Below are positions 1-6,412 of a stretch of DNA of 10,756 bases, piece by piece (the first letter of the stretch is position 1; each line of letters opens with the position of its first letter). A program made the position numbers and the translations under genes. Source of the stretch: Chloromonas sp. AAM2 (Eukaryota; Chlorophyta; Chlorophyceae; Chlamydomonadales; Chlamydomonadaceae); NCBI GenBank assembly GCA_004335635.1, contig QAXH01000755.1, forward strand, positions 7,350 to 18,105, given 5' to 3'. Below the pieces are notes generated by a model. The model was not told where the DNA came from, made no database searches, and saw only the letters and a program-made list of their open reading frames with translations.

Positions 1-92
1 GCGTGTCACAGTGTTAGATACATATGCGTGTCACACTGTTAGATACATATGCGTGTCACACTGTTAGATACATATGCGTGTCACACTGTTAG
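1..92. repeat. 25-bp tandem repeat array, cut by the window edge
   Basis: Three full 25-bp units (1-25, 26-50, 51-75) and a 17-bp partial fourth (76-92) follow head to tail. Each unit begins GCGTGTCACA and ends TTAGATACATAT. The only difference seen among the full units is G instead of C at unit position 11 in the first copy. Such near-identity suggests recent expansion. The array starts at base 1, so it probably extends to the left of the window. It is a minisatellite with no coding signal, and the sequence after 92 is unrelated. Confidence 0.95.
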
Positions 93-157
93 AGCCATGA
101 CATACACGTGCTCATGCAGTTGCCGCGAAGTTGGGTGAAGTTATCAAGGTGGGTGGT

Positions 158-220
158 CACTCACAGTTGCATTGTGTCTGGTTACTGTTTGGTGTTAGTT
201 GGGGCGATCCGGGGCCTGCA
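158..220 (+). repeat. M module copy 1
   Basis: This copy opens with CACTCACAGTTGCATTG and closes with GATCCGGGGCCTGCA at 220. The same opening and closing words recur in the same order at seven or more other places in the window. The middle is poorly conserved. It is 63 bp long and stands apart from the clustered copies at 3084-5467. No function is known to me. Confidence 0.55.
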
Positions 221-835
221 GTGAGCGCGACAGTTGTAGGGCGGATTGCATGCATCAATGACAAGTAGGTGGACAGCCACAGACACTGTCATCCGCGCTA
301 GTCCTGGCCAAACACTGATGCACTCTGCTGATGAAGCACATGCCAAATGGCGCTTAAGTTTCTGAGGCTATTGCCACGACGTTGGTGCCAGCTACACCTT
401 GGCCAAGTTGATGGATCCCTTTCACATGGGCAATGCCTGTGCTGCGCCTGCCCTAAGCTTCAGCAATGCCTACGGTGCTTACATTCCTTGCAGGTCCAGG
501 GCGTCATGTAGGACGTTGCGTTACCTGCGTGTTGCATGCACACACGAGAGACAAGAAAGAGAAGTTGGCAACGTGTCTGGCCATGGCAAGCAGATGGATT
601 GCATGCCGCCGAGTGCCAACACCCTCAAGCAATAGGCTGATCAAGCTTCTCAAAAAGAAACTTCAAAAGTGGTAACACAACGAAAGCTCAGCAGCATGGA
701 AGTCGTTCTGCTGTGGTTGCTCTCGGGGTATATATGTACATCAGTAGCAAAAAAGAAAACGAATTACGAACGTTGAAAACATGCCAAGATACACAAACAT
801 GCATACGTCTAACAATGAATGATCACTCAACCACC
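221..835. other. no recognisable feature
   Basis: No supportable gene or repeat was seen here. Short open frames at 399-635 and 466-675 have no recognisable domain, and their composition matches the surroundings. TGCATG words occur near 249, 534 and 599. A TATATATG run at 729-736 resembles a TATA box but has no gene on either side to attach it to. Confidence 0.6.
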
Positions 836-907
836 CACATTTGATGCATGCTGCAGCTGTGATGGCGCCTGGTCTCAAGTTCTCCGATCCTGCGGGGCCT
901 GCGAACC
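836..907 (+). repeat. M module copy 2
   Basis: This copy opens with CACATTTGATGCATGC (836-851) and closes with GGGGCCTGCGAACC (894-907). The opening 16 bases are identical to those of the copy at 3467, and both copies keep the closing word 45-60 bp later. This pair is the clearest evidence that the module is a real repeat and not a compositional accident. It lies about 75 bp left of element E1. Confidence 0.75.
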
Positions 908-982
908 ATTCAGTGTGAGCAGCCAGTCGTTGTATATGTGGAACTTGCATGCGGTATGATCATCTTCTGTGTCAAAAAAAAC

Positions 983-1262
983 GAAGTTTGCCAGTTCTGG
1001 GACAATTTGTGTGAATATGTGTATGTTACCGCCAGGAACCATTGTGTGTCAGCAAAACATGTGTGTGATGCCCAAGCACTGGCGCAGTGATGCCCTGGCG
1101 GTTCTTTCCAGCTGCACTGATTGGGAGGCCATGTTGTCTGGCTGCTGTGCTTTGATAAACCTAGAGATTTTCTTTCAGGGTGATTGAACGCAGGTGTCTT
1201 CTTTCACAACCGCAAAACTCAACACTCATCACAATAAAATTGTCCCAGAACTGGCAAACTTC
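983..1262. mobile_element. E1: MITE-like element with 26-bp perfect inverted ends
   Basis: The left end (983-1008) reads GAAGTTTGCCAGTTCTGG and on through GACAATTT. The right end (1237-1262) is its exact reverse complement over 26 bp. Outside the left end is an A8 run (974-981), and outside the right end a T-rich stretch ending TTTTTTCAG (1267-1275), so the inverted similarity may continue outward as an A/T tract. The 280-bp interior has no convincing coding frame. It holds nested dyads: CCGCCAGG (1029-1036) with CCTGGCGG (1094-1101), enclosing CACTG-GCG-CAGTG (1077-1089). Short length, inverted ends and no transposase fit a non-autonomous DNA transposon. No clear target-site duplication was found, so the superfamily is not assigned. 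Confidence 0.6.
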
Positions 1263-1277
1263 TTTATTTTTTCAGTG

Positions 1278-1296
1278 TTGATGTTTGTAACATCAA
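1278..1296. other. 8-bp stem, 3-nt loop hairpin
   Basis: TTGATGTT, then TGT, then AACATCAA forms a perfect 8-bp stem with a 3-nt loop. It begins 16 bp beyond the right end of E1. It could be a small cruciform, a transcript hairpin or part of the outer edge of the element. There is no T-run after it, so it is not a convincing terminator. Confidence 0.5.
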
Positions 1297-1334
1297 TCTG
1301 CCTCTGAGCTTGCGTGGTACTTTTGTCAATTTCA

Positions 1335-1420
1335 GATAAGCCCCGTTCATGCGGGTAGATATGCCACCGTACATGCGGATAGATAAGGCCCCGTACATGC
1401 GGATACATAAGCCCCCGTAC
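1335..1420. repeat. 24-bp tandem repeat, about 3.6 copies
   Basis: The units are 1335-1357 (23 bp), 1358-1381, 1382-1405 (24 bp each) and a partial at 1406-1420. The consensus begins GATAAGCCCCGTACATGCGG and ends ATA. Copies differ at a few positions, so the array is older than the one at 1-92. Because 24 is a multiple of three, the minus strand stays open across the array and reads an eight-residue repeat of the type RGLIYPHV inside an open frame at 1229-1585. That frame also runs into the right end of E1, which argues that it is not a genuine protein. Confidence 0.9.
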
Positions 1421-1605
1421 AACACCGTTCCTGAATTGAAATGATCCTGAGTAAAGCAAGGTTGAACCATCACAGCAAAACGCTATGTGTGGTACCATTA
1501 GCAAACAATATAAATCCGTTGCACACCATTTGCATTGGAGTGCTGCGCAACTAAGCGGCTGAGTTATGTGCAGGTGCACGTCCACCTGTCTGTCAGCCGT
1601 CCTAA

Positions 1606-1857
1606 CAGCTGCCAGGCCCTAACACGCTTGCCATCTCAGGCCCAGACTTTGTTTCCCGTCCATTGTCTCTAGCTGCGCCTGCTGCATCTGCTGCATCGCC
1701 TTCTTTTGCCCAAAGCGCTTTGACTTCTACGTTCTTTGCTCTTTGCGCCTTGGAGTTGCCTTGTGTTGCTCATGGTTCGTTAGGACGGTATCCAGCCTCG
1801 TCTATTGCATGGCTTGCTAGAGTTTGCGCTTGCTGCATGTGGGCCCCCCTGATGTAA
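1606..1857 (+). CDS. small Ala/Ser-rich open frame, possible terminal exon
   Basis: I do not recognise a family. The frame is open from 1606 (after an in-frame TAA at 1603) to a TAA at 1855-1857. It has no ATG near its start; the first usable alternative start is TTG at 1663. The peptide is rich in Ala, Ser, Leu and Cys, for example LAAPAASAASPSFAQSALTS, and ends CACCMWAPLM. Upstream, CCCTAAC (1617-1623) followed by CCATCTCAG ending at 1639 resembles a branch point and 3' splice site, so it could be a last exon beginning at 1640. The stop overlaps TGTAATAAA (1853-1861), and another TGTAA is at 1869-1873. TGTAA is the usual polyadenylation word in chlorophyte algae, but normally lies farther from the stop. 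A chance frame is at least as likely. Confidence 0.15.
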   Translation, partial: QLPGPNTLAISGPDFVSRPLSLAAPAASAASPSFAQSALTSTFFALCALELPCVAHGSLGRYPASSIAWLARVCACCMWAPLM

Positions 1858-2002
1858 TAAATATGTACTGTAACGGCACCCACATGGCACAGGGCCGTTC
1901 TTGCTACCAATTGGGCCGGTGCCCTCTGGGCAGTAGTGGTGGCCGCGGCCTGTGAGATGCATGCAGGGCAGCAGAACAACATAACACCGTGTGCTGCAGG
2001 TG

Positions 2003-2108
2003 AACACCCTGGTTCGTGCTGTGTTGGTGCGTCTAACACCCTGGTACATACAGCACTATGTGCATAGGTGCTGGTACTGGGTTTGCAAGCTGGTACCCTG
2101 GTACGTGC
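2003..2108 (+). repeat. degenerate CCCTGGTAC direct repeats
   Basis: AACACCCTGGTTC (2003-2015), AACACCCTGGTAC (2035-2047) and TACCCTGGTACGTGC (2094-2108) recur with related CTGGTACTGGG and GTGC words between them. Spacing is uneven (32 and about 57 bp), so this is a decayed direct-repeat cluster and not a clean array. The plus frame across it is open but owes its pattern to the repeats. Confidence 0.5.
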
Positions 2109-2800
2109 ATCAACACATGCACAGGCATAGTCCCCTTCCTTTGCTAGTTGGACGGCTTAGTTCTCTCCCTCCATGTGATGTAAGTGCAGCTCCCTGGCGA
2201 TCCTGAACTGCCTAAGCCAGCCTCAACATGCCAACAATGAATCAAAAGATGTTCCTGATGAGGCACTGTGTCTTGCGAGTCTTTCAGCTGCTGGAATGAA
2301 GACAGGAATTCCGCCATCCTGTGGTGGGATTGAATGCCACCTATCTATATCAAAAAGTTTGCTTGTCAATCACTCACAAGGGAGGCATCGGTCGGAATAC
2401 GTTTCCTCGAAGTATGTCACAAAGGTGCCATAGTAGAATCCCGCATAACCTGTGACAAACCGCAGCCCTTGACAAAAGCATATGACTTGACGGTATGCAT
2501 GCAGCAGTCATCAAGCCATGACAGCATGAGCATGAAGCAGCGACGGCGAAAATGTTACTGGTGTTGTTGTGGTGTCTTTTATTTTGTCGGTGACTGCTTC
2601 AGTGCTTCCAACCAATCCTCACATGATTCAGTCAAGTGCACTTGACCACACGTGGTGGGAGAACATAGGGGCCCCACACGTCCTGTTCATCTTTGCTGCA
2701 AAAGGAATATCTCGCCGCTTGGGCTTGTAGCATACTTGCAGTGCATTCGCTGGAAGGCAGCTCACTGTTGATCTAAAGCTGACCTTCCTAGGTAGATGGG
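2109..2800. other. no recognisable feature
   Basis: No gene could be supported here. An open frame at 2334-2645 has no recognisable domain. TCAAAAAGTTTGC near 2350 is faintly like the outer edge of a Q repeat end, followed by CACTCACAAG, faintly like the opening of an M module. Both are too weak to call. Confidence 0.5.
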
Positions 2801-2803
2801 ATT

Positions 2804-2889
2804 GGCACTTACAAAGGCACCCGGACTGGTCATCATTAACTCCAAGGGTGCCAGCCAGGCCTGCGGCATGGGCAGCAAAGTGTTTAATG
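2804..2889 (+). repeat. weak M module copy 3 with 23-bp-type tail
   Basis: An AGGCCTGC closing word (2857-2864) is followed by GGCATGGGCAGCAAAGTGTT (2865-2884). The copy at 3519 has the same order: GGGGCCTGC, then GGCATG, then GGCGGCAAGGTGTTT. The copy here lacks the 9 bases AGTCAGAAG between GGCATG and the GGC. The opening word GCACTTACA (2804-2812) is only weakly similar. Shared order makes homology likely although the copy is decayed. Confidence 0.4.
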
Positions 2890-2953
2890 GGGAAACCGAA
2901 ATCCAAACGACGTCCGGGCCACATTTCTTGTCGTGTTGCTCACGTCTATTGGT

Positions 2954-3018
2954 GGCAAGGCATGAGTCAGAAGGGCGGCAAGGCATGAGTCAGAAGGGCG
3001 GCAAGGCATGAGTCAGAA
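2954..3018. repeat. 23-bp minisatellite, about 2.8 copies
   Basis: The units are 2954-2976, 2977-2999 and a partial at 3000-3018. Each begins GGCAAGGCATGAGTCAGAAG and ends GGC. The first two are identical. A single exact copy of the repeat phase AGGCATGAGTCAGAAGGGCG and the next six bases is found at 3537-3562, about 560 bp away, directly after an M module. The plus frame reads GMSQKGGK, but 23 is not a multiple of three, so the array shifts frame at each copy and is unlikely to be coding. Confidence 0.95.
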
Positions 3019-3083
3019 CGACGCAAAATCGTGTGAGAGATGGTTGAATGTGGCCCAAACAGGAAAGCACAACATCCCTCCTT

Positions 3084-3150
3084 CACTCACACTCTAAGCA
3101 CTTGGTGGGGCCGTAGGAAAAATGGGAGTATGAGCCTGGTGGGCCTGCAG
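3084..3150 (+). repeat. M module copy 4
   Basis: It opens CACTCACACTCTAAGCAC and closes GGTGGGCCTGCAGG around 3139-3152. It is 378 bp upstream of the next closing word at 3519, close to the usual spacing in this cluster. The closing word has GTGGGCC in place of the consensus GGGGCC. Confidence 0.5.
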
Positions 3151-3152
3151 GT

Positions 3153-3466
3153 GGAGCAAGAGCGGACCTGAGATCCACAACTAAGTAGGTCAGAGCGCTT
3201 CTCTGCCCAGCTCCCCCCCACCCTCTGGTCAAACACTCAATCACCATTATCTCTGCTCACACTATGTGTTGAAGAGGTGCAGGCTGTGTTGCTTTCAGGA
3301 TTCAGCTGTTCTCCAACTGGCCAAGCCATACATGCAGCACTTGCATCTAGCATGGCATGCAGAAGGGTGATGTGGTTCGTTGTTGCTGGCGGACTTGTAA
3401 AGCGTACACTGGCGAATGGTACAGATGGCCAGCACGGCTAAGATAGAAGGAGGGCTCGAATCAGTT
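3153..3466. other. no recognisable feature
   Basis: No gene or strong repeat was seen here. GCTCACACTATG at 3256-3267 looks like an M opening word without its partner. GGCTCGAATC near 3454 is loosely like a tRNA B box, but no A box stands at a usable distance. Confidence 0.5.
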
Positions 3467-3533
3467 GCTCACATTTGATGCATGCCACGGCTCCTGTTTT
3501 GTTGTTGAAGGTTCCTGGGGGGCCTGCAAATCC
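3467..3533 (+). repeat. M module copy 5
   Basis: It opens GCTCACATTTGATGCATGCC and closes CCTGGGGGGCCTGCAAATCC. The opening is identical over 16 bases (CACATTTGATGCATGC) to copy 2 at 836. It is followed at once by the single 23-bp-type unit (3537-3562). Confidence 0.8.
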
Positions 3534-3536
3534 GAG

Positions 3537-3562
3537 AGGCATGAGTCAGAAGGGCGGCAAGG
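3537..3562 (+). repeat. isolated copy of the 23-bp minisatellite unit
   Basis: This 26-bp stretch matches the 2954-3018 array exactly over more than one unit length. Here it is a single copy and continues GTGTTTGTC, as in the decayed version at 2865-2885. It may be the ancestral, non-expanded state of the minisatellite. Confidence 0.9.
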
Positions 3563-3620
3563 TGTTTGTCAGAAGGCCTGCGAGTGGTTGTAATGACCCA
3601 GTCTGCATATGGGGCACATG

Positions 3621-3646
3621 TTGTCCCAGTACTGGCAGCACTTCTT
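3621..3646 (+). repeat. decayed Q repeat
   Basis: TTGTCCCAGTACTGGCAGCA followed by CTTCTT matches the Q consensus except for GTA for GAA and GC for AA. The change makes the core CCAGTACTGG a perfect palindrome. It lies about 100 bp after the closing word of M copy 5. The same interval separates M copy 7 from the decayed Q at 4783. Confidence 0.6.
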
Positions 3647-3729
3647 CGTCTACTGCAGACGGACTATTTGCCATTTCATAAGCACTACAGCCCCAGTCCT
3701 TTGAAGTTGTCCCTTGCCCACTGTTGCCT

Positions 3730-3788
3730 CACTGCTTCCAGTGCCGTTTTCGAGAATTGTCCCAGAACTGGCAAACATGTTTTTTTTT
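3730..3788 (+). repeat. solo Q end with upstream hairpin and T9 tract
   Basis: Reading rightward: CACTG-CTTC-CAGTG hairpin (3730-3743), 11 bp, the core AATTGTCCCAGAACTGG through CAAAC (3755-3776), then ATG and a T9 run (3780-3788) ending TTTCAG. The layout matches both ends of E2, including the 11-bp spacing and the AAACAT form of the core edge. No facing partner was found nearby, so this is either one end of a larger or broken element or a free-standing unit. The T-run followed by CAG also resembles a 3' splice site, and the T-run alone could stop RNA polymerase III. Confidence 0.85.
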
Positions 3789-4275
3789 CAGACATAAAAA
3801 ACTGGTGGGCATAAAAACTCACAGGGGTGCTTCTTTTGGGTGTCCTTCCTTTCTGCCTTTGAGCCTATTTCTGCCTTCGTTGCTGCCTGCCTTCTCAGTA
3901 CGTAACAAATACCCCCATGGGCCGAAAATGGGTAGAAATCCTTGGATTGGAAACACTTCTCAGTGGTCACTTGTGTGTACTCCGCCACCACATGAACTGG
4001 AAACTGGCTGAACCTACAGATCTCAAGAGCTTGATGCTTACATGGTCTGGAGTCCTGGGGACCACCGGGGCAGTAGGAGCCAGGGTTGCCTGCATCAGCA
4101 CACATGCCCAACGTGTGAGTTAGTGATTCAGGTCCTCATTACATGACACTGTAGGTCTGCGCATAGTGATGTGAAACAAGCAGCTGGTTAATGAGTTGAT
4201 AGCGCTGCAGCAGGAATGGCAACATGCCTGCTGAAGAAGCATAAGCAGCAGGCTGTGGCCATGCAATGCATGTCA
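3789..4275. other. no recognisable gene
   Basis: Open frames at 3724-4011 (plus) and 3788-4111 (minus) overlap each other and the Q repeat, and neither shows a known domain. GCTTACATGG with CCTGGGGACCACCGGGGC (about 4035-4072) faintly echoes an M module. A module would be expected near 3920 from the spacing, but none is visible there. Confidence 0.5.
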
Positions 4276-4330
4276 CACTCACATGGAGCGCATGCCCCCC
4301 CGACGAAGTAGGCGCCAGCGGGGCCTGTGA
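4276..4330 (+). repeat. M module copy 6
   Basis: It opens CACTCACATGGAGCGCATGC and closes GCGGGGCCTGTGA. At 55 bp it is the shortest copy, and the last word has T for C. The solo Q at 4378 follows 48 bp later. Confidence 0.6.
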
Positions 4331-4349
4331 TGGGCAGGCGCAGCAAGAA

Positions 4350-4399
4350 GCACAGTGGAATTGGCTGTGCAGGAACGAATTGTCCCAGAACTGGCAAAC
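4350..4399 (+). repeat. solo Q repeat with a different upstream hairpin
   Basis: The core is 4378-4399 (AATTGTCCCAGAACTGG through CAAAC), a perfect copy of the 19-mer. Upstream, GCACAG (4350-4355), 9 nt and CTGTGC (4365-4370) make a 6-bp stem, 7 bp from the core. Downstream there is only TTAATTTGG, so the T-run of the other copies is missing. Confidence 0.85.
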
Positions 4400-4625
4400 T
4401 TAATTTGGAAGGTGTGGTTCAGTCCATTGTACAGCCAACCTTGGCGCTGACCAATCCCTTGCAGGGTTTTCTATCACAGCAAGGTAAACAACCGGCGTAT
4501 GAAGTACACTTCGGCTCATACGAAACAGGTTGACCGTGTGTAAGTTTAACGATGTCATGCGTTCTTCAGAGGACAAGCAATTACACCCTTTGTGTGCTAC
4601 CCAGTGGTTAGCACCAGGGCGGCTG

Positions 4626-4691
4626 CACTCACAGTAGCATGAATGCAGGTTCCAGCGGCGCAGGGGCCCAGTGCTGTTCCCCGGGCCTGCA
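4626..4691 (+). repeat. M module copy 7
   Basis: It opens CACTCACAGTAGCATG and closes GTTCCCCGGGCCTGCA. The interval from the previous closing word is 363 bp and to the next 371 bp. A decayed Q follows about 100 bp later. Confidence 0.6.
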
Positions 4692-4782
4692 CAGCAGACA
4701 GGCACGTGCATGCATGGAACCAGCCACGCAACAGGTTGCAAACTTGCTGAACCCTTGCCACATGCATGAGCTGGTGGCAGCC

Positions 4783-4803
4783 AAGTCCCAGTTGGCAACA
4801 TGA
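4783..4803 (+). repeat. decayed Q repeat
   Basis: AAGTCCCAGTTGGCAACATG keeps the GTCCCAG and TGGCAA-CAT blocks of Q, with two or three bases lost in the middle. Its position about 100 bp after the M closing word matches that of the copy at 3621, which supports homology over chance. Confidence 0.45.
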
Positions 4804-5003
4804 TCTCCAATCTGCCTATGCAATGCTTGGACCAGCAGGTTTGAAAAGTAACAAGGGTGCACATACGCTAGCCAATATTGCGGAGTATGACACTTGCAAT
4901 CCCTCATCCTGAGTGCATGAAAGGGAAGACCACGGAGTGGCTTGCGTGTCAAAGCCCAGACCCAAAGACCCAGAGTTGGAGTCTAGCGAGTTGGGTGTCA
5001 GCT

Positions 5004-5062
5004 GCTCACATGCAATGCACTTGCGAGTATAGTAGTCCGCATACGTGTTCTCAGGGCCTGCA
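5004..5062 (+). repeat. M module copy 8
   Basis: It opens GCTCACATGCAATGCAC and closes GTTCTCAGGGCCTGCA. A further opening word, GCTCACATTGCATAAG, with CCTGCCTGCAG close behind, lies at 5156-5183 and may be a fragment of another copy. Confidence 0.6.
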
Positions 5063-5396
5063 AGACAAGCAACAGCGGCATTGGATGAGTCCTTGTAAAC
5101 GAATAGAGGAGGCCTGAATCATGCGTTTGCTTGACTTGGCCTGCCACTTGACCTGTGCTCACATTGCATAAGCCTGCCTGCAGCAGACACTGTTAGTCTA
5201 GTTATACTTATCTAGAGACTGGCTTGCATTGCAACTGTTACTAGTTGTGGGTGTAGCACATCCTGATGTTGAGTCAGTGTGGCTGTGGGATTGCAGCGTG
5301 CACAGCAGTTGTGTAATCCTGCCCGTCTCACTCAATGCATGTGTTGCTGCGGCAAGGAGCCAGTTCGGCCCAACACAACAAGACGAGGTCCCCAAT

Positions 5397-5467
5397 GCTT
5401 ACATGGAACACATGTTGTCGGGCCATCTGGCTTCTCTGTAGGGTTGTAGGACCCACGGGGGCCTGCA
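5397..5467 (+). repeat. M module copy 9 containing a Q-like remnant
   Basis: It opens GCTTACATGGAACACATG and closes CACGGGGGCCTGCA. Inside, CATGTTGTCGGGCCATCTGG (5411-5430) followed by CTTCTCTG aligns with CATGTTGTCCCAGTACTGGC at 3618, so a decayed Q may be embedded here. This is the last clear M copy on the plus strand. Confidence 0.5.
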
Positions 5468-6019
5468 CGTATGAAATCAACGGGGCGTGCGATCGCACAG
5501 CTGGCATCACATAAACGGTGGCCGTGCGCTGTGGCAGGGCCTGGGTGGTTGGGTTCTGGTTGTGGGAGAGGTGTTAATGTATTGTCGATATACAAAACTG
5601 CCGTGACTGTATAGTCGTGTCTGGCCATGGATGCATGGGTTGCATGGCAAGAATGGGTTGCATGGGTTCAAGCCATGTCATGGCCAAGCAGAGTGTGACA
5701 TCAATGACGCACATTAGCCGGCCATCATCATGTTCAGGCATGCAAGTAGGTACCCAACTGGTGTGTACATCGTGATTAGGGGCATGCCACACACTCACAC
5801 TGACTCTGGGCGACAGCACAGTGTGAGAGAAGTGCAGCAATAAGGGCCACCGTCAATAGGTAAATGGGCAGTGCTCTGGCCATCTGCGAATAGAATCACA
5901 ACAGACAGTCAGTCGCAACGTTGTCGTCCAGACTTAGGACGAGTCGGTCTGTCAGATCATCAGCCATTGTGTTCATCGACACATGCAAGTGCAGCACGCA
6001 AGCCGGTTTTTCCTCATGA
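5468..6019. other. no gene; short ATGGGTTGCATGG duplication
   Basis: ATGGGTTGCATGG occurs at 5635-5647 and again at 5653-5665, flanked by CCATGG/GGCCA words. No gene or other repeat is supported. Overlapping frames on the minus strand (5332-5628, 5574-5840) have no recognisable domains. Confidence 0.5.
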
Positions 6020-6076
6020 TTTTTGACATCACAAGGCCATCCGGCTAATTTTTGACATCCTCTCAAGTCCGGCTAA
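6020..6076. repeat. 28/29-bp direct repeat pair
   Basis: Unit 1 (6020-6048, 29 bp) and unit 2 (6049-6076, 28 bp) both begin TTTTTGACATC and end TCCGGCTAA with CAAG in between. The pair sits exactly at the left border of the CpG-rich patch. It ends in an in-frame TAA that opens the plus-strand frame beginning at 6077. Confidence 0.85.
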
Positions 6077-6377
6077 GCCAGCCGGCCTTGCAGACGCCGC
6101 TTGAAGCTCCGTCGGCGAAGCCGTAATCGCGCCGCGTACTCTGTAAGCCAACTGGACGAATTATTCGCCAACATGGTGGCTCAGTGGGCGTCTTCAGGGC
6201 ATCCTGCCAATGTTGGTTGTCAAGAACATCTTCGCATCTCCGCGCAACGGCTTTTGTTTTTAAACGGCGGTCCGGACACGCGTCCCGAACTCGGCCCGCC
6301 CGAACAAGACCCGACCTCGCAGCAACGGAATTCAACAGCCCCAAGTCATTCAGAACATAGAGCATCTGTGCGCCCAC
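6063..6377 (-). CDS. hypothetical frame in the CpG-rich patch, minus strand
   Basis: I do not recognise a family. From the first ATG (about 6365) it would encode about 100 residues beginning MLYVLNDLGLLNSV, rich in Arg, with an ending GFADGASSGVCKAGWLSRT. The patch has about 31 CpG in 270 bp, against about 10 in a similar length near 841-1120, so base use differs from the neighbours. That could mark an exon, a promoter island or an insertion. The opposite strand is open over the same bases (6077-6412, first ATG at 6173), so at most one is real and the choice is unclear. Confidence 0.15.
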   Translation of the reverse strand: MGAQMLYVLNDLGLLNSVAARSGLVRAGRVRDACPDRRLKTKAVARRCEDVLDNQHWQDALKTPTEPPCWRIIRPVGLQSTRRDYGFADGASSGVCKAGWLSRT

Positions 6378-6412
6378 TTAGGGCAGGCAGTAGTGTGGGC
6401 GTGAATGGGTAG
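6077..6412 (+). CDS. hypothetical frame in the CpG-rich patch, plus strand
   Basis: I do not recognise a family. It is open from 6077 to TAG at 6412. The first ATG is 6173, giving about 79 residues (MVAQWASSGHPANVGCQEHL and on). With an alternative start or as an exon it has a basic N-terminal part (LKLRRRSRNR) and a Pro/Ser/Arg-rich low-complexity C-terminus. It competes with the minus-strand frame 6063-6377. CTCTGTAAGC near 6140 resembles a 5' splice site but is unproven. Confidence 0.15.
   Translation, partial: ASRPCRRRLKLRRRSRNRAAYSVSQLDELFANMVAQWASSGHPANVGCQEHLRISAQRLLFLNGGPDTRPELGPPEQDPTSQQRNSTAPSHSEHRASVRPLRAGSSVGVNG

Larger units (their letters stand above)
4400..4864 (-). other. longest open frame, probably not a gene
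   Basis: A 154-codon minus-strand frame is the longest in the window. I see no domain, signal peptide or membrane segment in it. It is Cys, His, Pro and Trp rich, like reverse-read TG/CA-rich DNA, and it runs through M copy 7 and a decayed Q repeat. It is listed so that the reader knows the largest frame was considered. Confidence 0.1.

Noticed and set aside
729..736. TATATATG resembling a TATA box
   Set aside because: There is no gene, start site or other promoter word with it on either strand.
1..1420. Regular short repeats that might be read as CRISPR
   Set aside because: The 25-bp and 24-bp units are directly adjacent with no spacers, and no cas-like genes are present. These are minisatellites.
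3426..3463. TGGCCAGCACGG followed by GGCTCGAATC, similar to A and B boxes
   Set aside because: They are only about 28 bp apart, too close for a tRNA-type promoter, and the B box lacks key bases.
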